Shown piece after piece: positions 34,077-45,780 of a stretch of DNA of 64,000 nucleotides (positions within the stretch are counted from its first letter, which is position 1; the number at the start of each line of letters is the position of its first letter). The DNA comes from Adiantum capillus-veneris (Eukaryota > Streptophyta > Polypodiopsida > Polypodiales > Pteridaceae): contig CM043952.1 in assembly GCA_014529385.2 (NCBI GenBank), forward strand, positions 62,976,370 through 63,040,369, in the 5' to 3' direction. Below the pieces are notes generated by a model. The model did not search any database and was not told the origin of the DNA. It saw only the letters and a program-made list of their open reading frames with translations. A program made the position numbers and the translations under genes.

Positions 34077-35229
34077 GCGGCATAGTCTAGTCAAGGTTTT
34101 ATTAGTTGGTCGGATGTTGTTCAATTGGTCACTTTTACTGTAGAATGTTAAGTGGGAGAGTTGACCACCAAAAGCCAAGCCATGTTTTAGCAAAGTGCCC
34201 AAAATCTTGCAGCTATTCCAAGCTGAAAAAGTAGCGCTAGTTTTTGGCTTGGGCATCACTCACGCTTGCTGCAGTGCCTATAAATTGGAAGGGAGTGCTC
34301 AGTTTCCAGTGTCGTCTGTTGCGTCTACTACCGCAAGGCAATACTTACCTATTATATGGAGTGGTGCAAGCTCTTTATCACCATCTCCATACGCTCTTCT
34401 CTCGTTTATGAGAAGAAGAAGAAGGATACTCTCTCTCTACTTGCTTACTATCTCCTCTCTCGTTTCACGGTGTACGCGTTCTTTGAAAGCTCTCGTGGTG
34501 AACACCTCTACGTAGCTCTCATCACCGCTCTCTTGTAGAAAATCAGGAAGCCTTTCAACATCCCCTAATCAATTATAAAGCACGGTGAGAAGCTCTAAAC
34601 TCCATAGCCATCATCATCTCTCTCTCTATGTCGTTTTTCTGAGTAGACACCCTTTCGGTGATTGTTTTTCATATATGAGTATATGTATGGATTTTCCGAG
34701 TACGTATGAATTTGTCCCATGATTATTAATCATATTTAACACGTTGATTTATGCACACGATGTGTTTATAATCACTTGCGTGCATAAAAAAGGCTTTTCG
34801 TTTCACGTCATAGAAGCGGTAGGAACACTGTTTTGGTCATAACTCACAAACCGTTATAAATCAGCCCGAGCCCTTTAAAGTAGAGATAAAAAGCATCATT
34901 TAGAACATTTTCTCTCTTAGGTGTCATGTGAAAATCACGTACGATCTAAGAGATATGGTCAAAAAATAGCTTGTTGTCCACTACACTTAGTCAAAATTTT
35001 GGACCCCATGCTCATTAAAGAACCACTATATAGATTCACCGGATGGACAAACCCACTTAGCCTTGAAAAGCTTGATTAAACTTATTGATAAATGTATTTA
35101 GGTCTCCATTATCACCTTGGGTATGCAAGTTATTAATCCTTCCATAACCAGGTTTACCTACGTGTGTAGGGGTGCTACGAAGGGGGAGTACCATATGACG
35201 TCGTGAGTCGATCGAGCCATTTATGTATG
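34077..35229 (+). other. Stretch without recognised gene
   Basis: It may be the rest of the host sequence of element E (interrupted C LTR) and then unassigned DNA up to repeat X. A TATAAAT box-like word (34277) followed by CT-rich sequence at about 34375-34640 would fit an LTR promoter region, but there is no second copy here to prove it. Confidence 0.35.
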
Positions 35230-35281
35230 ATTTATGGTTTATTTTGGTGAGTTGATTTCAAGTATTACATATCCATTAACT
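35230..35281 (+). repeat. Repeat X, copy 2, left part
   Basis: Matches 6937-6988 (TATTTTGGTGAGTTGATTTC). Ends in AACT, the duplicated target of element A, and continues at 50516. Confidence 0.75.
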
Positions 35282-36105
35282 TGTCATAAGATCTAATATC
35301 TAACCAAATAAAATGATTTTCTCATATTAAACTGATCATTTAATGTGGGAGAATAAACGAGAACAAGGGTTAGAATATAGACATGTGCTTAGAGATCTAT
35401 CTGAACACGGGGCCAATGGTAAAGGGGTCCAAATGAGAGATGGTTTGTCAAAGAGAAAGGCTAGCCAATGGAGCTTAAAAGACCTTAGGGTTAGATTCAT
35501 TAAAGACTTCCAAAGGTTAGTTTTAAAAGTCCTTTGACCTTAGGTAAGCTAGGACTGAACTCGAGGTGGGAACCCGGTCCAAGTTTGAGGTGCTTGTCGT
35601 GCTTACTGACTAAGGTGCTTGAGGTGCTTGTCATGCTGGATGACTAAGGTGCTTGTCGTGCTTGCCGACTAGGGAGCTTGAGGTGCTTGTGGGAACACTA
35701 CCCAAGCTTGAGGTGCTTTGTCATGCTTGCTAACTAAGGTGCTTGAGGGTAAGGTGTTCGAAAGGTCAATCCCAATCCCTACTCAAGAGGGGGTGAGCCC
35801 TTAAGCTAGGGGAATGAGAGAGAACACACACACACACACACACACAAGGAAAGCCCAAGCGTGCAGAGGTAGCAAGGACACGTGTCAAGCTCCTACCCAT
35901 GTCGCCCTCATGGTGTGCCTAAAGCCTATCGATTGGCCTCCCAAGGGATCCAATGATAGATTAATTAATTTAATGAATTGTTTTTTGCATTTATCAAGTC
36001 CTTTATCTCAAAGGGGAAAGGGACACTTGTCCCAAGGCTACCCTTGTTGCTTGATATGCCTCTTGCATGTGATTGGCTAGGCTTGGAAGGGTCCAATGAG
36101 CTTCA
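35282..36105 (+). repeat. Element A 5' LTR, first segment
   Basis: Corresponds to the first half of 48948-50515, including the AGGTGCTTGTCGTGCTTGC-type minisatellite (about 35585-35760) and a CA patch (35825-35847). It stops after GAGCTTCA, where the intact LTR continues AGCATGAGCTAC. Later segments are 37143-37155, 37616-37641 and 43171-43900. Confidence 0.85.
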
Positions 36106-37142
36106 CATTAGGAGAAACTTGGACTCAATTTTGGGCCCTGTAAGAAACACCAACTCAGCATAGAGAGAGGTAATTTTGAAAAATGCAAAAAAAATAATTG
36201 GAATTCTATTTCTCATAGTACATACGCAAAAGTTTGCTCAATCACTTAAATGCATGCTCGTACAAAATGTTTTTCGAGAGCCCAACTTAAGTGTACACAA
36301 AATTCCATGTCTGTGAATCTTAATGAGTGATGTGATGTGCGATGAGAGAAAACACATAAGAGTTGTTTTCAAAATTAAAATTTAATACCACAGATGCATC
36401 CGGAACGTCTCCAAAAACCTTAAGATAACTCTTTACAACGCTAAAATCTGACGTCTCTAGCTCAAGATATAGCATTTTTAAGCCTAGGGCCTCATGAGGT
36501 CATTACCAAGCCAATAGAGGCCCTTGAGACCCCTTGACCTCTATTCGCTTGTTGGTACTGACCTCATGAGGCCCTAGGCTTAAAAATTCTATATCTTGAG
36601 CTAGAGACGTCAGATTTCAGCTTTTTAAAGAGCTATCCTAAGGTTTTGGACGTTTCGAATGCATCCGTGGGCTTTAAAAATGTTATATCTTAATCCTAAG
36701 GCCTCATGAGGTCAGAACCAAGCGAATAGAGGTCCTAGAGACCCCTCAAGGGCCTCTATTCGCTTGGTTCTAACTCCTTCATATTCTTAAACAATACCTA
36801 TCAATCACTATCAAGTATGATCTGTTCGAATTTAAATTGTGAATACTTCATAAAAAGGTGATTGATACTTGTGCGAGATGCACACAAGTACAAGTACTTC
36901 ACTTTATAGGATAGAAACATCGGGTCATAAAAAGGCGTTCGTCGGCGCTTGTGCAAGATGTCATTATCAAGCGCCTTACTTTTCTGATGATAGTGACAAT
37001 TTCACCAAAATGGTTTTCATGGACATTTTCAAAATGAGAAAAAAAGTTTTTCAACGTAACGTTATCCTTCTTCCTATTGGCTAAGGAGCAGTCTCTCACT
37101 ATAACTAAAAGGCCCGAAAATGAGTCCATTTCTTTCCTAATG
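36106..37142. mobile_element. CATTAGGA element, 1.04 kb
   Basis: Ends are CATTAGGAGAAACTTGGACT.. and the inverse of CATTAGGAAAGAAATGGACT.., about 33 bp of imperfect inverted repeat continuing to GGGCC. The empty site in the intact LTR (near 49700) reads GAGCTTCA|AGCATGAG, so nothing was duplicated. The interior carries a long palindrome (about 36390-36670). No transposase ORF. Confidence 0.7.
36390..36770. repeat. Long palindrome in CATTAGGA element
   Basis: Arms of about 110-135 bp, starting GATGCATCCGGAACGTC and running through CTAGCTCAAGATATAG and CCTAGGGCCTCATGAGGTCA, are mirrored around about 36525. A third partial copy of the GCCTCATGAGGTCA..AATAGAGG block forms a second, smaller hairpin at about 36700-36770. 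Confidence 0.8.
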
Positions 37143-37155
37143 AGCATGAGATACA

Positions 37156-37615
37156 CATTAGGAAGAGGATGGGGTTTAGTCTAGGAGGGCCTCTTTATTT
37201 GCCATGAGATTATGGAGGTGATCAACACTTTGACGAATAGATGCATGCCATGTGTGCAAGAATGGTGGGTGTCTAAGAGTGGTCAAAGGATGCACTTTTT
37301 CTCCCCAAAAAGGAGGTGAAAAACTTTATGATTTTTGGCCTTCCATAGCTCCTACATATGATCTCCGATTTGAGCGGAGATTATAGATCTATAATCTACA
37401 TGCCGAGTTGTTTTTGTAGATATGTTATATGATATGGTTTTACCCACTAGATTTTAAATTCCATTTTGGGAGGGAAATTTGAATTCAAACAAAGTAGCCG
37501 TTTTGCCTATTTGAATTCAAAAGTTGTCCTTTGATTGCTTTGTTAATACTAGAGGTTTGACTTTCTTAAACTTCCAAATAAAGAGACCCTCCTAGACCCC
37601 ATTCTCTTCCTAATG
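37156..37615. mobile_element. CATTAGGA element, 460 bp, MITE-like
   Basis: Left end CATTAGGAAGAGGATGGGGT.. and right end (inverted) CATTAGGAAGAGAATGGGGT.. form about 45-bp inverted repeats through CTAGGAGGG..CTCTTTATTTG. It lies only 13 bp from the 1.04-kb element in the same LTR. Empty site near 49710: CTAC|AAGGGG; at most one A could be a duplicated base. Too short to encode a transposase. Confidence 0.75.
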
Positions 37616-37641
37616 AAGGGGGGGTCGACCAAAGCAAGAAG

Positions 37642-37840
37642 TGTTGGCATTCAGGCCAACTGGCCGGACATCCCACTTACTACTAACCCATCTACTAACT
37701 TAACCATTATACACTTATTCTTTAATATAGTAGAATAAGAAGCTGAACAGGATAACGTTGTTGTGCGCTCCAACCCAAAGCAGGTCCCTCTATCTTTGCT
37801 CTCACACTTGCACTCGCACACGCTTCCCGTGGCACCTTCA
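37642..37840 (+). repeat. Copia 5' LTR
   Basis: Starts TGTTGGCATTCAGG, ends GGCACCTTCA. Primer-binding site (initiator Met type, one mismatch) begins at 37843. Confidence 0.92.
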
Positions 37841-37854
37841 ACTGGTATTAGAGC

Positions 37855-38965
37855 AGGGTTTGTGCTTTCCATTTTTGCGTCCGCACGCGCGCACTTTTAA
37901 AAGTCCAAACAAGTTTTTGATTTTGGCATCGGCAAATTCAGCATTCCGAGAGCGTTTCCAGTAGGTGTCCTAGAGTTTTTCCCCCCTTTCAAAGCTGTTT
38001 GTGCAGTCGAAAGCTTCATCTGAGCTACACTTCAAGAGTTGTATTTTTCAACTCTACTTTTGCTGCAGGTACAGGTACAAGACACGGGTGTAGGTTGTTC
38101 AGAGACTATTTTGGGATGGTATGTAGCCTTTTTATGGCTATTATGTGTTATTGAGATGGTGTTTATGGGCTGATTAGGAGCACTTTTCGGCATCGACATT
38201 GTCTTGGGTTTTTCAGACATCCATCTCCTCACAGATTCTTACATACATACAGGACATCCAGATTTCTTACAGGTTACAGTGTTTTGCATCAGCAGAGATT
38301 TCAATGGGAGTATTTGATGCACATATGCTTTGTTTTGGCACTTTTGCTAGTGCTTGAGCTCTTTTGAGAGCGGTTTTACTCCCCGCAGGGATTTTTTACT
38401 GCTTGCACATTTCGTTTGGCACATGTTTGAGCACATATACTGCACCTTGCAGTATTGTTGACAGTGGGCATACGTTGAGTTGCGGAAACTACCATGTGTA
38501 CCTTTTTGTGGAGCCGATTTGGCTTGTTTCTGGCAATCTCGACCGTTTCTGAGACTCGGTTCGGAGGCCCTTTCTGAGACTGTGTTGGTTTCCTGTCTGC
38601 ATAACCTTTTGTGAGGGTCGATAGCGTGAGTTTTTCTTGAGCTGAAGGATTCTCGAATGTTGAGATCTTTTCGGTGATACAGGTTGCTGGAGTACCCCTT
38701 TTTCGTGGCCTCGCCATAGGACATGTATAGAGAGGGCTAGGTGCATTTGACGCCGTGTTGGCAGTCTTGGTTCAACTTTTGACTTTTTATGCACAGTTAG
38801 TGGTTGATGCGCCTGTCTTATGCTTTGAGAGCATTACTTTTGATGCGTTACTGATCTCTTGTGACAGTTTTGGATTGAGATTATGTCAGTTTTTCTGGGG
38901 AAACTCGGCCAAATTTTTCCCAGAATTACCAGTGTTTATCGCCATATTATCTTTAGTTTGCAGCC
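37855..38965 (+). other. Copia leader
   Basis: About 1.1 kb between the primer-binding site and the gag start, without supported coding sequence. It is unusually long for a copia leader. The ORFs in it on both strands show no family match. Confidence 0.5.
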
Positions 38966-39780
38966 ATGTCATTTAGTGGTGAAAAGGATATTTACAATAT
39001 CCAAAAATTTGATGGGACAAATTTTGCTATCTGGAAAGAGAAAATTCAAGATGTTCTTGTACGAAAAGGCCAGTTAGATCCTATCATGGAGCACCCAGAG
39101 GGCGAGTATACAGATGTTTAGTGGGAGAAACTTGATGCTAAGGCCAAATCTACCCTTCGTTTGCATTTGGCCGAATATGTGTACTTTACTATAGTTGGAG
39201 AAAGGACTAGTAGAGATGTATGGATAAGTTGTGTTCCAGTTATGAGAACAAAAGTGCCACTAATAAGGTTTTCTTGATGAAGAAGCTGTTTGACCTTCGT
39301 ATGAAGAAAGAGGGCACTATTTCTACTCACATTAATGAGTTCAATATCATTTTCACTCAGTTGACCACTCATGGTTTGGTCTTTGATGAGGAAATCAAAT
39401 GTATCTTCTTGCTATGCAGTTTACCCTTGTCTTGGGATATGTTATGTACTGCGATTAGCAACTCAGCACCTGGTACCAATCTAGTGTACAATGATGTCCT
39501 TGGGAGTCTGTTTACCGAGGAGATTCACAAGAAATCTCTCAAAGGCAAGAAGGATGGCGATGCGTATATTGCTAGTGATAGACAGAGGGGTGGCACTCAA
39601 AGTCGTACCAAAAGCAAGGAACGTGGGGGCTCACGCAGTAAGTCTCGGGGTTCTATGAGTAATTTCGAGTGTTATTACTGCCATAAAAAAGGGCATGTGA
39701 AGAAGGATTGCAAGAAATGTGTCGAGTGCTATCACTGCATAAAAAAGGGTATGTGAAGAAGGATTGCAGGAAATGGCAAC
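38966..39780 (+). pseudogene. Copia gag with doubled zinc knuckle
   Basis: ATG at 38966 opens MSFSGEKDIYNIQKFDGTNF, the usual copia gag start (KFDGTNFxxWK). A TAG at 39118 and a frameshift near 39220 break it. The frame 39220-39756 holds the capsid (LxxLRMKKEGTISTHINEFN). An RS/K-rich linker precedes two adjacent CCHC knuckles: CYYCHKKGHVKKDC (about 39669-39710) and a second, derived copy at about 39729-39770. The second lost one base, which shifts the frame. The two arose by a tandem duplication of about 58 bp. Confidence 0.75.
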
Positions 39781-39982
39781 AAAGCAAGAAGGATAAACAA
39801 TCCGGTGAAACTTCTAAGTCTGATAATTCAAACAAGGGAAAAGCAAAGTTAGAGGAGATCAATGTGCTAGAGTCTTCAAATGCTCCTATTGTAGAGACTC
39901 TTCTAGCGGTTGTTATGCCACTTACCTCTGATGTATTGGTCTTCACAACAGTCTACCTGACGAGGCTTTTGTTATAGAAGAT

Positions 39983-40980
39983 GTGCAATATGCACAGAAT
40001 TGGAGAGTAGATTTTGGTGCGAGTTTCCATGTGACACCACATAGAGAATGGCTCTCTACTTATTCTCACTCTTGTGGCAAAGTGAGACTTGGTGATGCTT
40101 ATCAACTAGACATTGAGGGTGTCAAAAACGTCAAATTGCATCTAAGGAATGGCACGCACTTTACTTTATGTAATGTCAGACATGTGCCCAAGTTGACTAA
40201 AAGCTTGATTTCTATTGGTCAGCTTGATAATTTGGGCTACAACACCACATTTGACAATGATTCGTGGATAGTACAGAAAGGTAATCTTGTTGTACTCATA
40301 GGTCAGAAGCATGGTACCTTGTATTCCATGCATGCGTCAGATGTTGGTCATGATTACATATCTATAGCCAAGCTGTCATCTACTGAGTTGTGGCATTTCC
40401 GGCTAGGTCATATTAGCCAAAAAGGAACGAGAACTCTGACTCGTTTTGGCTACTTACCTGTCTTATCTTATGTTGACTTTCTTGTTTGTGAACACTATAT
40501 CTATGGCAAACAGACTAGGTCTGTTCACTTACCATCGGGTCAAAAGCGAGCTGAACCTCTAGATTTAGTACATAGTGATGTTTGTGGTCCTATGTCAACC
40601 AAATCTCTGGCAAGAAACTCAAGAGGTTGCGGAATGACAACAGTGGAGAGTATGTCTCCAAGGAGTTTGACAATTTCTATGCTAAAAGGGGGATTAAAAG
40701 GCAGTTTACTACACCATACATACCAGCTCAGAATGGAGTTGTTGAGCGCATGAATCATACGATTCAGGAGAGAGTCACAGCCATGCTTTCTAGAGCAAAT
40801 CTCACACAAGGCTTTTTGACAGAAGCCGTCTTGACAGCAGTGCACATTATAAATCGTTCGCCTAGTACGCCATTGAATTATGAGATTCCAAAAGAGTTAT
40901 GGTCTAAACATAAGCCCCACTATGACCATCTACATGTTTTTGGTAGTGAATCTTATGCTCACGTGCCTAAACAAGTTCGA
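39983..40980 (+). pseudogene. Copia protease and integrase
   Basis: The protease motif appears as WRVDFGASFHVTPHREW: the catalytic D-S-G is D-F-G, which should inactivate it. Integrase zinc domain: ELWHFRLGHIS then CEHYIYGKQTRS, where the usual CxxC is C..Y. The core begins LDLVHSDVCGPM (first catalytic Asp), but about 60 codons up to GKKLKRLRNDNSGEYVSKEF are deleted, with a frameshift near 40600. NGVVERMNHTIQERV (catalytic Glu) follows at about 40730. Confidence 0.8.
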
Positions 40981-41004
40981 TAGAAGTTAGATCAAGTCAC
41001 ACAA

Positions 41005-42890
41005 ATGTATTTTCATTGGATATGGTGCAGATGGAGAGATGGGATATCGTCTCTGGACCCAGAATCTCGTCGAGTCATCCGTAGTTCAGATGTGATCTTC
41101 AATGAGTCGAAGATGCATAAACAACCTATCAAGGAAATAGAGATTTGGAGAGTCACTTTTGAGGATGCTGCCTCACAGACAATGAAATCAACTCAACAGA
41201 CTAGTGATGTACCTTCCACTAGCAATGCACTAGAGGGAGCGGATAGCAATGGTCAAGGAGTGAGACGGTCTACTAGAGTTTCTTGTCCACCTGCGCGTTT
41301 GAGCCAGGTCTTGATTACATCATGTTGACCGATTCCGGTGAGCCAAGCTGCTACCAAGAAGCCATGATGACGGATGATGTAGTGAAATGGGAGCAGGCTA
41401 TGGAATCTGAGTATAGCTCGATTCTGGCTAATGACACTTGGGACTTGGTAGAACTGCCAAATGATGCGAAAGCTTTACCTTGCAAATGGGTTTACAAGAA
41501 GAAATTTACCTCAGGTGATCCAAATCTAAAGTACAAGGCTAGACTTATAGCCAAAGGGTTCAAACAGCACAAGGGAGTCGATTTTGATGAAATCTTCTCG
41601 CCTCTGGTCAAGATGACAACACTTAGAACCGTACTTGGTCTTGTAGCAATTGAGGACATGGAACTTGTCCAAATGGATGTGAAGACAGCATTTATTCACA
41701 GGGATCTCGATGAGGATGTTTACATGTAGCAGCCTGAAGGGTTTGCTCAGGAGAACGCATCTCGTGAGGAGCTAGTATGTAAGCTCAAAAAGGCACTTTA
41801 TGGCTTAAAGCAGGGTTCAAGGCAGTGGTATCATAAATTTGATGCATGTATGAGGTCTCAAGGATATAAAAGGAGCTAAGAGGATCACTGCTTATACACA
41901 AGAAAGCTAGATGATGGCTCGATGATCGTTCTGGTTTTGTATGTTGATGATATGCTTATAGCTGGGAAATCCATTGCGGAAATTGCCAACTTGAAGAAAA
42001 CACTTAGCAATAATTTTGCAATGAAAGATTTGGGGGATGCTACTCACTTTCTTGGCATGCGAATCAAAAGAGATCGCAAACGTCGTATTCTTGAGTTATC
42101 TCAGGAAACATACATTGAGAAAGTTTTGCAGCATTTCAATATGCAGGGGGGGAAAGCATTGAGTACCCCAATGCACGCATTTTTAAAACTTAGCAAGAAA
42201 GATGCACCCAAATCTGATGATGAGCGAGCTGAAATGGCTAAGGTACCATATTCTTCAGCAGTGGGCAATCTCATGTATGCTATGGTGGCCACAAGACCAG
42301 ACATTGCTTTTTCAATGGGAGTGGTGAGCCGATATATGGCAAATCTTGGCAGCAATCATTGGGAAGCAATGAAGCACATTCTTAGGTACCTCAAAGGTAA
42401 GGTCGGCAGGTGTTTACGCTTTGAGAACAGTGATGCATCCATCATGGGTTATGCGGATGCAGACTATGCGGGTTGTGTTGACAATAGAATATCGACATCT
42501 GGCTATGTTTTCATATTTGCTGGAGCAGCAATATCTTGGAGGTCCTGTCTTCAAGATTGTATGTCGTTCCACTACGGAAGCAGAGTATGTTTCATTTTGT
42601 TGGATGCAAGTAAAGAGGCTGTATGGTTATCTCACTTGGTCAAAAATCTTGGCATTGATGAGACTCCAGTGATATATTGTGATAGTCAGAGTGCTCTTGC
42701 ATTGGCAAGGAATCCCGTGTTTCACTCCAAATTGAAACACATTGAAGTCAGGTATCATCTTGTGAGTAATTCTTGGCCAAAACCTCATTGATTTGGTCAA
42801 GGTACACACTGAAGACAACCCAGCAGATGCTTTGACGAAAGGCTTAGCTTTGGAGCAGTTTACACATTGCAGTGAGTTGATGGGTATAGG
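41005..42890 (+). pseudogene. Copia RT and RNase H
   Basis: RT begins at about 41340: EWALxxELEY-like KWEQAMESEYSSILANDTWD, then ALPCKWVYKKKF, YKARLIAKGFKQHKGVDFDE, DVKTAFIHRDLDEDVYM, a TAG at 41727, KALYGLKQGSRQWYHKF, a second TAG at 41878 and LVLYVDDMLIAGK with intact YVDD (about 41937). RNase H: GYADADYAGCVDNRISTSGY (about 42450), EAVWLS and DSQSALALARNPVFHSKLKH. Length and order are those of a full copia RT/RNase H. Stops and a frameshift near 42540 disable it. Confidence 0.85.
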
Positions 42891-42961
42891 TTGAAGCCTA
42901 GATTGCTTCACAATTGTACATACCAGATCACTTAGGCTGCGTTGGCCTTCAAGTGGAAGTT

Positions 42962-43165
42962 TGTTGGGATTCAGGCCAACTGGCTGGACATCCCGCTTAC
43001 TACTAACCCATCTACTAACTTAACCATTATACACTTATTCTCTAATACAATAGAATAAGGAGTTACAAAATAGGATAATGTTGTTGTGCGCTCAACCCCA
43101 AAGCAGGTCTCTCTCTCTCTTTTCTCTCACACTTGCACTTACACACGCTTCCCACGGCACCTTCA
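42962..43165 (+). repeat. Copia 3' LTR
   Basis: Starts TGTTGGGATTCAGG, ends CACGGCACCTTCA; preceded by a short purine tract. Confidence 0.92.
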
Positions 43166-43170
43166 AGAAG

Positions 43171-43900
43171 GGGAACTGCTTGGGGGGTATACTCTCCCAC
43201 ACACACGCACACACACCCTCATTGTGTAAGGTGCAAAGTGCAAGAGCACCATCACCTTCTCCAAGCTAGTAGAGAAGTTGAGAGCCTACGCCAACACTCT
43301 TGGCTATGGAATGCAAATCCAACCAAGAGCCATGCTTCAATGCTTAAGCTTGCCATCTTCTCCATCTTCATTACTATGCTATTATGTATGCTAGCAAGAA
43401 GAGTGATGATAAGTGAGGAACTACTTCTTTCTCCTATGGAGTGTTTCTTCTTCCTCTTCCCTACCCTCATTCTCCACTAGCTCTCTCCACCTTCGAAGGT
43501 GTTTGAGGCCTTGGGACTGAGGCTTGGGATAGTTAATGCTTTTTACAAAGCTTATGCTATGCTCATGATGCATAAATCTTTCCATCTTCATTTCATCACC
43601 TAGGTCACAAGGAACACAAAGATTGTATTGTACCAAGTCTCTATTCATGGGAGAGTCTATAATACAAATGCCTATTGGAGGGGGGACCGGCTCCACATAA
43701 ATCCGGTCCTCAAATGTTGTCATGTTCTCTAAACTCTCTCTCTTGCAAAAGTATTGTTCATGGCAAGTTAATTACGTATTATGTTTATGTTGTTACCATC
43801 AATTAAGTTCACCCTCTATGTTCTCAAAGTAAGCCCACAAAAATGCTCTCTTTCATTCTCCTTCCGCTATTCTCAAAGTTCATAGGCCATTTCCATTACA
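43171..43900 (+). repeat. Element A 5' LTR, last segment
   Basis: Resumes after the copia element and matches 49736-50515, ending CATTTCCATTACA. Followed immediately by the primer-binding site TTGGTATCAAAGC (43901-43913), one mismatch from the initiator Met consensus. Confidence 0.88.
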
Positions 43901-44358
43901 TTGGTATCAAAGCATTTGGTTTCTTTTTTCTTGCTTAAGAAGAGAGGTCCTTAACAGCCTATTAATAATTGATTTTTTTAACTATATTAGGGTAAGTGGA
44001 ACTAGGATCTATTATCGGTTTAGTTGAGCCCACTATGTGGATTATGAAGCACACCTCGGGAGCTTTGGTCTTAATAATGGGGTCCTTTTAGACTTGCCTA
44101 TGGCTTTACCATTATTGAGCCATAAGAAGTCCGAAAGGAGCTATCCCTTGGCAATTCTTCAATGTTAGACCCACTCCACTACTCTCTATAACTAACCAAC
44201 TCTTCAATGTTAGACCCACTCCACTACTCTCTATAACTAACCAATTTGAGTTGTGGGTGTAGATACTGAAGTGTTGATTTTCAAAGGCTAAGAGGAGTAG
44301 CAACTAAGGCTTTGAATTACCAAAGAATACACTAAGTAAACACATAAGTTTAATTAAC

Positions 44359-45780
44359 ATGGCTGACAATAATCAAGAGCGTAGAATGAGCATTGATAAC
44401 TTTGATTTTTCACATAAGGTGCTAATGATGATGCCCCCATGTTTGTCAATTACCTTGTTACTAGGTTGCAACAAGCTATGGGCAACCCAGCTTTGCATAT
44501 CAAAGTTACTCAATAACTTCGTGCTTACGAGATTTCCCTTCCTCTCTCCAAGACGAGAGAGATCTTAGGAGGCCTCTTGATGAGACCCCCAAAAGATCTT
44601 TCCCATACGGGAGGAGGAATCCAAAGAGCAAGAAAGTAATGAATCTTTAAGTTCCTCTGAAGATGTGGCTCCATGGAGACGGCACTCTAAACGGTTGCCA
44701 ACTTCTCCCAAGAGAAAATGGTCAACCCATAGTCCTTCTCCTCGTCACTCTAAAAGGGAAGAGAGGAAACAAAGGAAGAAAAGGGCAAGAAAGAGGTCAT
44801 CCTCTTAACCTTCCTCCTCTTCCAACAAAAGGTATGGCTATTCTCCTATAGAATACAAGAGGCAACGACATCACAAATCATGCCGTGCATGGCGAAGGTC
44901 ACAAAAGCTCAAGAAGGTCAAAGAGGGAGGAAAGAGTATCTCTTTTCTCACCTATGAGGGCACCTTTGGTGCTACCAACAAAGTTAGCCTTCATTCAGAA
45001 ATTTGATGCGGCCTTTGAAGATGAGGGCTTCACAAAGTCCTCCAAGCTACTCCATGTAGCCTTGCACTTCCAGAAATTGGCTCGTCAATGCTGGGCTAGC
45101 CTTTGTAGCAACGGCAAAGCCCCAAAGACATAGAGAACTCTACGAGTTTTCATCTTGAATCAATTCATTGCAAGCAATGCAAAGGACAAAGTGCTTACCG
45201 AACGGCGCAGTTTGAATCTTCTCTCTCGTGAGTCTATCCACAAATATGTACACAAGTTTGGGATTTACATCTCAAGGCTAGTTTCTTTCAAAAGATAGAC
45301 TTCGTCGAACAAAGCAACAATTCTATGTGGGATTACCTGAAGAGATGGCCGAGTACGTCAACTCTCAATGGCCTAGTTCTGACACCGAAGTAATCCACCA
45401 CACCATGGTTGCTTCGCGCATCAATTTCCAACATGGGGCTAGACGGAATGTCCCATGGAAAACAAATACAAAAGTGATGCAAAGGGGAAAACCAATGCAC
45501 AAAATTCTTCCCACGGCAATTCCAACATTAACAACAACGATCGGTCCAAGGAGAAGGGAGTGTACAAAGGTAAAAATAAACTCTCTCCTAAAGAGCTTGA
45601 AGCTTTTTGCAAGGACCATAACTGTTTTAGGTGCGGGGAGCAAGGAGATTGCTATCGTTCTTGCCCCAAGAGAAATGCCTGCAATGAGAATCCTAGAGCT
45701 TCCACCAATCGAAGCTCCAAAAGAGGATGCTCATTGCAAAGGATCACCTCTCTCCTATGCTTGGGGAAAGGTAAGGGAGC
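44359..45780 (+). pseudogene. Element A gag
   Basis: ATG at 44359 opens MADNNQERRMSIDNFDF, the homologue of the element B start at 6250. Coding then moves through several frames: an RS/K-rich segment at 44640-44900, capsid at about 44975-45430 (FIQKFDAAFEDEGFTKSS.., SQWPSSDTEVIHHTM), and the knuckle CFRCGEQGDCYRSC at about 45628-45670. In the knuckle, Asp replaces the zinc-binding His. Five or more frameshifts or stops are visible. Confidence 0.65.

Larger units (their letters stand above)
37642..43165 (+). mobile_element. Ty1/copia element, 5.5 kb
   Basis: LTRs 37642-37840 (199 bp) and 42962-43165 (204 bp) both begin TGTTGG and end CACCTTCA. The perfect 5-bp duplication AGAAG is at 37637-37641 and 43166-43170. 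Primer-binding site ACTGGTATTAGAGC follows the left LTR, and AAGTGGAAGT precedes the right one. The order gag, protease, integrase, RT, RNase H is that of copia. It lies within the 5' LTR of element A. Confidence 0.92.
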
